The notes beneath the pieces were generated by a model. It made no database searches and was not told the origin of the DNA. It saw nothing but the letters and a program-made list of their open reading frames with translations. The position numbers were made by a program, and so were the translations under genes. A DNA stretch of 12,606 nucleotides from Clostridia bacterium (GTDB lineage Bacteria > Bacillota > Clostridia > Oscillospirales > Acutalibacteraceae), in contig JAGAZW010000075.1 of NCBI GenBank assembly GCA_017939855.1, positions 1 to 12,606 of the forward strand, in the 5' to 3' direction. Numbering within the stretch: position 1 is the first letter of the stretch; each line of letters begins with the position of its first letter. Shown here piece by piece: positions 1-5,879 of the stretch.

Positions 1-618
1 ATCTATTAATACCTCATCAAAAAGATATGCGTTTGATGTCATCTTCGAACGAAATTTAATTTGGTTATTTTTTAAATCCGTAGAAATTATATCAATAACC
101 TTAGAATTATAAAGCGGCTCACCACCAAACCATAAAATCTGCACCTTATCTCCGCCACATTTATTTATGATATATTTAGCAACATCATGTGCCGTTTGCT
201 CTGTCATATTTATACGTTTATAGGAAAGTTCAAAACAATAAAAACAGCGAGCATTACAGTCAGTAGTTGGATATATTACGAATGTATGCATATTTGGCTT
301 TTTATTACTATCCGCAATCATTCTGTAAAGAGCATCAGTTTGCTTAAATAACAGGTAATCATTAAATTCTTCCGGCACAATAAACCAATTCTCGACCAAA
401 TAAGATACTGTTTCGTTGGTCAAGTCACAAGAATCGTAGGCTTTAAACTCTACATCATCAAGTAAAAGCATCTCACGAGTCATCAAATTATAGAGTAAAA
501 ATCCATCCTCAACCTCACACACTTGAAGATATGTAAGCGGTCGTAAGTTATTTGTTTTGATTTTTTGTTTTCCTGCTGCTTTAATAATAATATCGATCGG
601 TTTATTTACTTGTAGCAT
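1..618 (-). CDS. Radical SAM enzyme, probable peptide maturase (C-terminus beyond window)
   Basis: The first 206 residues of a radical SAM protein, cut by the window edge. Cys121, Cys125 and Cys128 form the CxxxCxxC motif (CNARCFYC) that binds the [4Fe-4S] cluster cleaving S-adenosylmethionine, and WFGGEPLYN at about 163-171 is the usual following GGEP motif. About 110 residues precede the cluster motif. Within them, about 30-60 (LQVCEVEDGFLLYNLMTREM, then LLLDD) resembles the N-terminal region of SPASM-type peptide-modifying enzymes, where a precursor-binding domain often sits; that reading is inference. The start at 618 is supported by GGAGG five bases upstream. The gene follows a 45-codon peptide gene, separated by a hairpin, so its likely job is installing a thioether or other radical-made crosslink on that peptide. 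Whether a SPASM or twitch domain follows cannot be seen. Sure of radical SAM; less sure of substrate. Confidence 0.9.
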   Translation of the reverse strand, partial: MLQVNKPIDIIIKAAGKQKIKTNNLRPLTYLQVCEVEDGFLLYNLMTREMLLLDDVEFKAYDSCDLTNETVSYLVENWFIVPEEFNDYLLFKQTDALYRMIADSNKKPNMHTFVIYPTTDCNARCFYCFELSYKRINMTEQTAHDVAKYIINKCGGDKVQILWFGGEPLYNSKVIDIISTDLKNNQIKFRSKMTSNAYLFDEVLID

Positions 619-643
619 ACGTTCCTCCGGTTTATATAAATTC

Positions 644-670
644 AAAGCGGCTTCTAAACGAAGCCGCTTT
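644..670 (-). terminator. Strong hairpin between peptide gene and radical SAM gene (attenuator-like)
   Basis: A perfect 11-bp stem (AAAGCGGCTTC / GAAGCCGCTTT) with a five-base loop. In the direction of the flanking genes the 3' arm ends in only three U before GAAUUU, so it should terminate inefficiently and let some transcripts reach the radical SAM gene. On the plus strand the same hairpin is followed by six T, a better intrinsic terminator, although no plus-strand gene is seen. A leaky terminator here would give more peptide than enzyme, as is common in RiPP operons. The structure is seen; the function is inferred. Confidence 0.6.
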
Positions 671-681
671 TTTGCTATGGA

Positions 682-819
682 TTAAGCACCACCTGGGCAA
701 GCCTGTTCAGGAGCATTTCCTACAGGAGCTGGAACCTCCGGTAAAGCACATTCCACTTCGCCACTAGCAGTAATAACATCCGCTACGTCAAAACGTGCTA
801 CTTCTAATAAAGCCTTCAT
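682..819 (-). CDS. Candidate RiPP precursor peptide, 45 aa
   Basis: A small gene with ATG at 819, a purine-rich AAGAAGGG ribosome site about seven bases upstream, and a TAA stop at 684-682. It starts 39 bases after the secreted-protein gene and 63 bases before the radical SAM gene. Residues 1-20 (MKALLEVARFDVADVITASG) look like a leader with an acidic-hydrophobic FDVADVITAS segment. Residues 21-45 are rich in Pro, Ala, Gly, Val and Glu, hold the only two Cys (Cys24 and Cys41), and end in CPGGA. There is no signal peptide or membrane segment. The layout matches peptide substrates of radical SAM maturases, where Cys sulfur is joined to a backbone carbon (sactipeptide or ranthipeptide type). Short clostridial peptides with a similar DVIT(T/A)S segment are familiar to me from memory only. 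It could instead be an unmodified small protein. Real gene: fairly sure. Precursor: probable. Confidence 0.72.
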   Translation of the reverse strand: MKALLEVARFDVADVITASGEVECALPEVPAPVGNAPEQACPGGA

Positions 820-858
820 TACAATTCCCTTCTTTCATCATATAATAAATTTTAAAAA

Positions 859-2973
859 TTAATAATCTGGCCAGAAATTACGTGCTGAAGCTGCAAAAGA
901 AGCAACTGCACGATACAGATCACCAACCGTACCTGTATCATTAATATTCTTTGAGAGCTGAGATTCAACGCTGTATTCGTAAGTCCAAGTATCGGTACCA
1001 TTAGTGATAGTTAAAGTAACCAACTTGTTGGTGTCAAACAAAGCAACTTGATCAAAGGCAAAGTAGTAAAGACCATACTTACCATATTCACCTTCGCCGC
1101 CTTTTTCTGTCGATAACTCGGAACCGTTTACTGTACGTGTTTCAGTCTTATCCAAACCTTTAGAATAATATGTTGCAGTAAAGGTCAACGCTGACGGATC
1201 GGTGCAACCTGCTGCCGCAAGATTGATTGTATAATACAAGCTCGGTGCAGATTTAAATAGCATTTGTGTAGTAATTTCTTTATCACGAATACCGTCTATT
1301 TCTGTGATTTCGCCATAGGGTGTCTTGTACTGCTGATCAATGTTTGCATTAGGAGCAGAGAATGTTGACAATGTGTTGCCAGCAGGACCCTGTGCAGCAA
1401 AGTGTGTCTGAGCCGCTGTTCCTAAATTTAAGATATCTACTGCCATCGAACGATTGACAGCGTTGCTGAAGTTTTCTGTATAATATATATCAGCAACTTC
1501 AGCTAAAGTTTCGGAATCAAAAGTGTAATATTTAGTAGCCACACCGTCTTCATAAATGGTAAGTGTATATGTAATATCAACGCTCATTTCAAAAATAGAA
1601 ATATCTGCATACGATAAATAATACATTCCATATGCCGGATAAGAATTGCTGTCACAATTAGACTTACTAAATGTCACGCTAGGAGTATTTCCACTGTAAG
1701 AGTATGTGGTAGCACTGATTTCGCGTTTGCTAACTGTAAACTCGAAATCATCATATTGTACGCCGCCAAATACCAAAGTGAAATAGAAACCAAACTTATT
1801 TCTAATTAACATCTGTCTCTTATACAAAACACTCTTTAGAGATTCATCTAAAACCGGACCTGTTGCAGGGATCTCTTCGGTCTTGGTAGCTCCACATGCA
1901 GCAGTACATGCGTAGGTCATAACACCTGCAACGCCAGGTTGTGCAGCAGTAGTAACTGTGCCTTCGTCCCAAGTGTGGTCAGCATAGTCATGCTGCTCAC
2001 CGCAGGAGCAATCATGCCAGTGACCTGCTTCATTATAAGACCACTCAGTAGCTATATCGTGCTCAGGAGCAATATCCTCGAGCCATACAACGTTTTCTTC
2101 GTCGGTCTCTGCTAATTCAGCAAGGTTTGCTGTGAGGTTGCCCTCTGCATCATAATATTTTACATTTAAGGTGCCGCAAACTGCACACTTTGCATCGTAA
2201 ACAGCATAAAGTGCACCGTCATAAGCAACTTCTAAACAACAAAGTTCATTCATATTGTCATAACTATGACCAAGTGGGTCTGTAGTTTCGCTGGAAATTA
2301 CTTTACCGCAATCATCACAGGTTTCTACTACGCTTCCTGCCTCTGTGCAGGTAGCATCGGTAGTTACGATTGTAGTATTGGGATGCAAACAACTGGTAGT
2401 TTCAAAATAATCTACCTCTGCATCGGTTTTTGCAGTTACTACATCGATAACGCCGGACTGAGCTTCATCAGCATATTTGAATGAAGCAACATATTCTGCA
2501 TTAGCTTCGCCTTCACCTACTGCAAAAATCTTAGAAAGATAAAATTCGTGTTCACCGAGGTCAGCAATTGTAACGGTAATGTTAAATACAACCTCTGTTT
2601 GAGCCTGGTCAAAGTTCGCACTGTTGTCATAAGCTGCGACAGTTAAAACACCATCTTTGTAGCCTTTTTGAACAGACCATGTGTCTATTCCGTCGATAGC
2701 AACAGTATCCGCACTGATGTCAAAAGCAACACCCTTGGCAAAATTGATCTGGAAATCAATTGCATTAACAGCTTCAAGAGTAGTTACAGTTACAATAGCG
2801 GTGGATTTGCCGTTTTCGTCAACAGCAATTGCGCCGCTTTCATCTCTTAAGAGATTGAGAGTTGCAGTGCTGTAGACAACGTCTTCGGTTTCAGCAGCTG
2901 CAGTTAGTACCGGACAAAGTACCATAGCAATTGCCAAAATGAGAGCAATAATTTTAGAAATTTTTCTCATCAT
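859..2973 (-). CDS. Secreted modular protein with cohesin-like domain and Cys-pair repeats, 704 aa
   Basis: Residues 3-27 are a classic signal peptide (RKISK, a hydrophobic core, then LTAAA before ETED), so the protein is exported. Residues about 33-175 form a beta-rich domain resembling cohesin or similar sandwich folds (weak match). Two Cys-pair repeats follow: about 195-238 (C195, C209, CDDC 219-222, then GHSY), and about 311-370 (HWHDCSCGE near 318-326, C356, C360), with CAVC 263-266 between. From about 383 on, a module of 140-150 residues occurs twice (about 383-540 and 566-704). Both copies share YYLSYAD/YYFAFDQ strands and end in a helix of the type NLGTAAQTHF (516-525) or FAASARNFW (693-701). 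There is no C-terminal LPXTG, SLH or dockerin motif, so attachment is unknown. ATG 2973 or the adjacent ATG 2970 is the start, given AAGGAG at 2980-2985; an upstream in-frame extension to 3099 would include the promoter. It is the first gene of the unit containing the small peptide. Probable surface or matrix protein. Confidence 0.9.
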   Translation of the reverse strand: MMRKISKIIALILAIAMVLCPVLTAAAETEDVVYSTATLNLLRDESGAIAVDENGKSTAIVTVTTLEAVNAIDFQINFAKGVAFDISADTVAIDGIDTWSVQKGYKDGVLTVAAYDNSANFDQAQTEVVFNITVTIADLGEHEFYLSKIFAVGEGEANAEYVASFKYADEAQSGVIDVVTAKTDAEVDYFETTSCLHPNTTIVTTDATCTEAGSVVETCDDCGKVISSETTDPLGHSYDNMNELCCLEVAYDGALYAVYDAKCAVCGTLNVKYYDAEGNLTANLAELAETDEENVVWLEDIAPEHDIATEWSYNEAGHWHDCSCGEQHDYADHTWDEGTVTTAAQPGVAGVMTYACTAACGATKTEEIPATGPVLDESLKSVLYKRQMLIRNKFGFYFTLVFGGVQYDDFEFTVSKREISATTYSYSGNTPSVTFSKSNCDSNSYPAYGMYYLSYADISIFEMSVDITYTLTIYEDGVATKYYTFDSETLAEVADIYYTENFSNAVNRSMAVDILNLGTAAQTHFAAQGPAGNTLSTFSAPNANIDQQYKTPYGEITEIDGIRDKEITTQMLFKSAPSLYYTINLAAAGCTDPSALTFTATYYSKGLDKTETRTVNGSELSTEKGGEGEYGKYGLYYFAFDQVALFDTNKLVTLTITNGTDTWTYEYSVESQLSKNINDTGTVGDLYRAVASFAASARNFWPDY

Positions 2974-2979
2974 TAATAA

Positions 2980-2985
2980 CTCCTT
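2980..2985 (-). promoter_or_regulatory. Ribosome-binding site fixing the start of the secreted protein
   Basis: AAGGAG lies six bases before ATG 2973 and nine before ATG 2970, immediately ahead of a signal peptide. It rules out the in-frame upstream start near 3099, which would put 42 non-secretory residues before the signal sequence. Confidence 0.85.
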
Positions 2986-3066
2986 ACTGGCATAAAAGCC
3001 AAGATTGGCGCCCCGGACAAAAGCGCAAAAATAAGTTGCTAAAAATGCCGCTAATTCTGCGGTATG
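2986..3066 (-). promoter_or_regulatory. Structured 5' leader of the secreted-protein/peptide unit
   Basis: The roughly 90-base untranslated leader contains a CCGC/GCGG hairpin (3048-3062) and then three short arms: GCCA at 3006-3009, UGGC at 2998-3001 and GCCA at 2988-2991. The middle UGGC can pair with either GCCA. The downstream pairing (UGGC-UUUUAU-GCCA) ends two bases before the AAGGAG ribosome site; the upstream pairing would free that region. A GC-rich stretch, GUCCGGGGCGCC, stands out in an AU-rich leader. I do not recognise a known riboswitch class. The alternative pairings are short and could be chance. Confidence 0.35.
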
Positions 3067-3070
3067 CTTT

Positions 3071-3099
3071 ATTCTAACACATAAAATCAAAAAAATCAA
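3071..3099 (-). promoter_or_regulatory. Sigma-A-type promoter of the secreted-protein/RiPP unit
   Basis: The -35 box TTGATT (3094-3099) and -10 box TAGAAT (3071-3076) are separated by 17 bases, each one or two bases from consensus. The expected start near 3064 gives a leader of about 90 bases before ATG 2973. No second promoter or terminator is seen before the small peptide gene, so this promoter probably also drives that gene and the radical SAM gene. Confidence 0.7.
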
Positions 3100-3286
3100 G
3101 CATATTTTTTGTGAAATTTATATTTTTTTATAAAATTGGCAATACTATTTTGTTATCTTGCACAAAATTTTCCTGTGTCACTATTTATCATATACAACAC
3201 TCACGCATTTCAAAGCCTAACAGATACTATATATTGAAATAGTATTCATATTTTCAGTAAATATTACCAAAAAATATTATTTAATG
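3100..3286. other. AT-rich intergenic region between trpB and the secreted-protein promoter
   Basis: No gene is visible. The only structure is a 7-bp AT-only inverted repeat (ATACTAT 3224-3230 and ATAGTAT 3239-3245), which lacks the GC stem and T-run of an intrinsic terminator. I see no convincing terminator for trpB here, so read-through into the downstream unit or Rho-dependent ending is possible. Confidence 0.5.
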
Positions 3287-3321
3287 TCTAGCATCTAGCG
3301 TCTAGTATCTAGCGTTTAGCA
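3287..3321. repeat. Heptanucleotide tandem repeat crossing the trpB stop codon
   Basis: There are five back-to-back 7-base units on the plus strand: TCTAGCA, TCTAGCG, TCTAGTA, TCTAGCG, TTTAGCA. On the coding strand they read TGCTAAA, CGCTAGA, TACTAGA, CGCTAGA, TGCTAGA. The trpB stop TAG (3311-3309) lies inside one unit, so the last residues of TrpB (AKR) are encoded by repeat sequence. Each intact unit carries a CTAG core. It resembles the short tandem heptamers known between genes in some bacteria; a function is not evident. Confidence 0.85.
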
Positions 3322-4556
3322 TCGTATTTTTCAACAAAGCTTTCACCGCAACCGTAATTTTCGTATACATAGTCGATATCCTTATCGCCTCTACCGGAAA
3401 GGCATACAAGTATCGAGCCTGACTTATGCTCCTTTGCATACTTAATGGCATACGCCAAAGCATGAGAGCTTTCTATTGCGGGTATTATGCCCTCATAACG
3501 TGAAAGCAGGAAAAAGGCTTCCATCGCTTCCTCGTCCGAAGCGGTAACATAATTTACTCTGCCTTTATCTCTTAGATAGGCGTGTTCGGGACCTACACCG
3601 GGATAGTCGAGTCCTGAAGCTATGGAGTAGACCGGCAACGGTTCGCCCTTTTCGTCCTGCAAAAGATAGCTTTCAAATCCGTGGAGTCTGCCCTTGGTAC
3701 CGAACTGCATTGTAGCAGCGTGGTCGCCTACACCTTCTCCTCTGCCCAATGGCTCAACACCGTAGATATCAACCGGGTCAGAAAGGAAGGGGGTAAACAT
3801 ACCGAGCGAATTGGAGCCTCCGCCCACACATGCACAAACGGCATCGGGCATAATTCCGGTCATATCGATAAACTGTTCTCTTGCTTCAATACCTATAACA
3901 GACTGGAAGTCTCTTACTATCATTGGAAACGGATGGGGTCCTAAAGCAGAGCCTATACAATAAATCGCATTATCATACTCTTTAAGGTAGGCATCAAACG
4001 CTGCGTCTACCGCCTCCTTCAAGGTTTTAAGTCCATGCGTTACGGGCACAACGTTAGCACCGAGCATTTTCATTCTTATAACATTGGGGTGCTGTTTGGC
4101 GATATCCACCTCACCCATATATATATCACATTCCATACCGAAGTAAGCTGCAGCGGTAGCAAGGGCTACACCGTGCTGACCGGCTCCCGTTTCGGCTATC
4201 AGCTTTTTCTTGCCCATATATTTTGCCAAAAGCCCCTCGCCCATACAATGATTCAGCTTATGGGCTCCTGTATGATTAAGGTCTTCTCTTTTAAGATATA
4301 TCTGACAATTACCGAAAAGCTTAGACAGACGCTCACAGTGATAAACCGGGGTAGGTCTGCCCTGAAACTCCTTGCGTATACGACGAAGCTCGTTTATAAA
4401 CTGCGCAGAATGACAAATTGCGGCATAGGATTCATTTGCCTCTTTAAACGCCGGCTCTAATTCCTTAGGTAAAAAAGCACCACCGTATTCACCAAAATAG
4501 CCTTCGGCGTTTGGAAACTCTTTTAAATAGTTGTCAAATTCTTTATAGTTATTCAT
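3309..4556 (-). CDS. trpB: Tryptophan synthase beta subunit, stand-alone
   Basis: A 415-residue cytoplasmic PLP enzyme that joins indole to serine to make tryptophan. Visible motifs are GRPTPVYHCERLS near 66-78; the PLP lysine K100 in HTGAHK; the catalytic glutamate E122 in AETGAGQHGVA; AGPHP-like LGPHPFPMIVRDFQSVIG; the phosphate-binding GGGSN at 245-249; SGLDYPGVGPEHAYL at 314-328; EGIIPAIESSHALAY at 355-369; and LSGRGDKD at 386-393. The overall pattern is TrpB1, slightly longer than the usual ~400 residues. After K100 the sequence is LNHCMG, where canonical enzymes have TNQ or INN, so the cofactor pocket edge differs. ATG 4556 has AAGGAG upstream. No trpA or other trp gene lies beside it, and it has its own promoter, so it may act on free indole (salvage) or pair with a TrpA coded elsewhere. 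No T-box or Trp-rich leader peptide is apparent. The last codons lie in a heptamer repeat. Confidence 0.95.
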   Translation of the reverse strand: MNNYKEFDNYLKEFPNAEGYFGEYGGAFLPKELEPAFKEANESYAAICHSAQFINELRRIRKEFQGRPTPVYHCERLSKLFGNCQIYLKREDLNHTGAHKLNHCMGEGLLAKYMGKKKLIAETGAGQHGVALATAAAYFGMECDIYMGEVDIAKQHPNVIRMKMLGANVVPVTHGLKTLKEAVDAAFDAYLKEYDNAIYCIGSALGPHPFPMIVRDFQSVIGIEAREQFIDMTGIMPDAVCACVGGGSNSLGMFTPFLSDPVDIYGVEPLGRGEGVGDHAATMQFGTKGRLHGFESYLLQDEKGEPLPVYSIASGLDYPGVGPEHAYLRDKGRVNYVTASDEEAMEAFFLLSRYEGIIPAIESSHALAYAIKYAKEHKSGSILVCLSGRGDKDIDYVYENYGCGESFVEKYDAKR

Positions 4557-4642
4557 TTTAAATGCTCCTTATTATATATAATGTGTGGTTTTTTGTGCAA
4601 AAGCGATTTCAAGGTCGCCATCGTTCTTTTAAGATTATCATA

Positions 4643-4670
4643 ATTTTACTCCGTAAATTTTAATTGTCAA
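4643..4670 (-). promoter_or_regulatory. Promoter of trpB
   Basis: A consensus -35 TTGACA (4665-4670) and -10 TAAAAT (4643-4648) are spaced by 16 bases, only seven bases past the capG stop codon. The expected start is near 4636, giving a leader of about 80 bases that contains a weak GCGA/TCGC stem but no obvious attenuator. Confidence 0.7.
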
Positions 4671-4688
4671 GTGCTTTTAAAATTTACG
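4652..4688. repeat. Perfect 12-bp inverted repeat bracketing the trpB -35 box
   Basis: CGTAAATTTTAA at 4652-4663 is mirrored exactly by TTAAAATTTACG at 4677-4688, with 13 bases between. The distal arm forms the last codons and stop of capG; the proximal arm fills the spacer between the trpB -35 and -10 boxes; the -35 box itself is in the loop. The position suits an operator for a dimeric repressor. As RNA it would be an AT-rich stem at the end of capG, but no U-run follows it, which argues against an ordinary terminator. The symmetry is seen; its use is inferred. Confidence 0.7.
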
Positions 4689-5861
4689 CCACACCATTTT
4701 GTTTACAACACCGGTGTAAGACTGGATAAGCTTTACAACCTTTGTGGAAACATTTTCCTCTATATAATCGGGAACGGGTAACCCTAAGTCACCGTTTTGG
4801 TTTGCCGTTACGGCGGTCTTTACCGCCTGAAGCAGCGACGCTTCATCTATACCTGCCAAAACGAAGCATCCTTTATCGAGTGCTTCTGGGCGTTCGGTGG
4901 AGGTGCGGATACATACTGCCGGGAAGGGTTTGCCAACCGATGTGAAAAAGGAGCTTTCTTCGGGCAGTGTTCCACTGTCGGATACAACGCAATAGGCGTT
5001 CATCTGCAGACAATTATAATCATGGAAACCCAGCGGCTCATGCTGTATTACCCTTGAATCGAGCACAAAACCGCTTTCCTCCAAACGTTTTTTCGAACGG
5101 GGATGGCAGGAATAAAGTATAGGCATATCGTATTTTTCTGCCATTTTGTTTATAGCGCCAAAAAGGGAAAGGAAATTTTTATCTGTATCGATATTTTCCT
5201 CTCTATGCGCAGAAAGGAGAATATATTTTCCTTTCACAAGACCTAATCGGGCATGGATATCAGACGCTTCGATACTGTTAAGATTATTGTGAAGCACTTC
5301 CGCCATAGGCGAACCGGTTACATAAACACGTTCTTTCGCAAGTCCGCATTCGTGCAGATATTTCCTTGCGTGTTCTGAATAGGCTAAGTTTACATCCGAA
5401 ATTATATCTACTATCCTGCGATTAGTCTCCTCAGGCAGACACTCGTCTTTACAGCGATTTCCTGCTTCCATATGAAATATAGGGATATGAAGTCTCTTTG
5501 CGGATATTGCCGAAAGACAGGAGTTTGTGTCACCTAAAATGAGAAGGGCGTCGGGCTTTATCTGACTCATCAGCTTATATGAGCAGTTGATAATATTGCC
5601 TATTGTTTCTCCCAAATCATCTCCCACTGCATCCATATATACTTCGGGGCTTTCAAGCGACAGGTCCTTAAAAAATACGCCGTTAAGATTATAGTCATAA
5701 TTCTGACCTGTATGAGCAAGGATGCAATCAAAATATTTTCTGCACCTATCTATCACCGCAGAAAGACGAATGATTTCTGGTCTGGTTCCCACGATAATCA
5801 ATAATTTAAGTCTTCCGTCATCCTTAAATTTAATATCACTGTAATCAGTTTTAATGTTCAT
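4677..5861 (-). CDS. capG: UDP-L-FucNAc-forming 2-epimerase (CapG/FnlC)
   Basis: A 394-residue cytoplasmic enzyme of the non-hydrolysing UDP-GlcNAc 2-epimerase superfamily. Motifs are GTRPEI (25-30), LGDTNS (109-114), HMEAGNR (130-136), PEETNRRIVD (143-152), SAHREEN and SDSGTLPEESS. EAGNR and PEETNR, instead of the EAGLRT and PEEFNR of WecB, point to the CapG/FnlC branch. That branch carries out the last step of UDP-N-acetyl-L-fucosamine synthesis, epimerising the pneumosamine (L-talose) form at C2. CapE and CapF for the preceding steps are in the same operon. It is the last gene of the polysaccharide unit seen here. ATG 5861 follows the acyltransferase stop by 18 bases with AAAGGAT upstream. 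The C-terminus (VWRKF) is coded by one arm of the inverted repeat. Assignment to CapG rather than a second WecB is probable, from motifs and context. Confidence 0.88.
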   Translation of the reverse strand: MNIKTDYSDIKFKDDGRLKLLIIVGTRPEIIRLSAVIDRCRKYFDCILAHTGQNYDYNLNGVFFKDLSLESPEVYMDAVGDDLGETIGNIINCSYKLMSQIKPDALLILGDTNSCLSAISAKRLHIPIFHMEAGNRCKDECLPEETNRRIVDIISDVNLAYSEHARKYLHECGLAKERVYVTGSPMAEVLHNNLNSIEASDIHARLGLVKGKYILLSAHREENIDTDKNFLSLFGAINKMAEKYDMPILYSCHPRSKKRLEESGFVLDSRVIQHEPLGFHDYNCLQMNAYCVVSDSGTLPEESSFFTSVGKPFPAVCIRTSTERPEALDKGCFVLAGIDEASLLQAVKTAVTANQNGDLGLPVPDYIEENVSTKVVKLIQSYTGVVNKMVWRKF

Positions 5862-5879
5862 TTTTATCTATCCTTTTAT

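Noticed and set aside
820..858. A separate promoter for the small peptide gene (TTATTATATGAT)
   Set aside because: A start from this box would leave almost no leader and remove the ribosome site, and no -35 box is present at the right distance.
1855..1872. IPATG (EEIPATGP) as an LPXTG-like sortase signal in the secreted protein
   Set aside because: It lies mid-protein at the end of a Cys-pair repeat, with no hydrophobic segment and positive tail after it; more than 330 residues follow.
2668..2875. Open frames on the plus strand inside the secreted-protein gene
   Set aside because: They are antisense to a well-supported coding gene, have no ribosome sites or recognisable domains, and overlap each other in different frames.
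2974..3099. In-frame upstream extension of the secreted protein (42 residues to 3099)
   Set aside because: It would overlap the -35 and -10 boxes and place residues before a clear signal peptide; AAGGAG at 2980-2985 supports ATG 2973 or 2970.
3224..3245. ATACTAT/ATAGTAT hairpin as the trpB terminator
   Set aside because: The stem is only seven A/T pairs with no following U-run on the minus strand.
3287..3321. Heptamers as a CRISPR array
   Set aside because: Units are 7 bases and contiguous with no spacers, and no cas genes are present.
3681..4460. Plus-strand open frames inside trpB
   Set aside because: TrpB motifs on the minus strand fully explain the region; the antisense frames show no protein-like features.
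4565..4577. ATTATATATAAT as a -10 box for trpB
   Set aside because: A start from it would fall on or after the ribosome site; the TTGACA/TAAAAT pair at 4643-4670 is better placed.
4742..5057. Plus-strand open frames inside capG
   Set aside because: Shadow frames of a conserved minus-strand gene.
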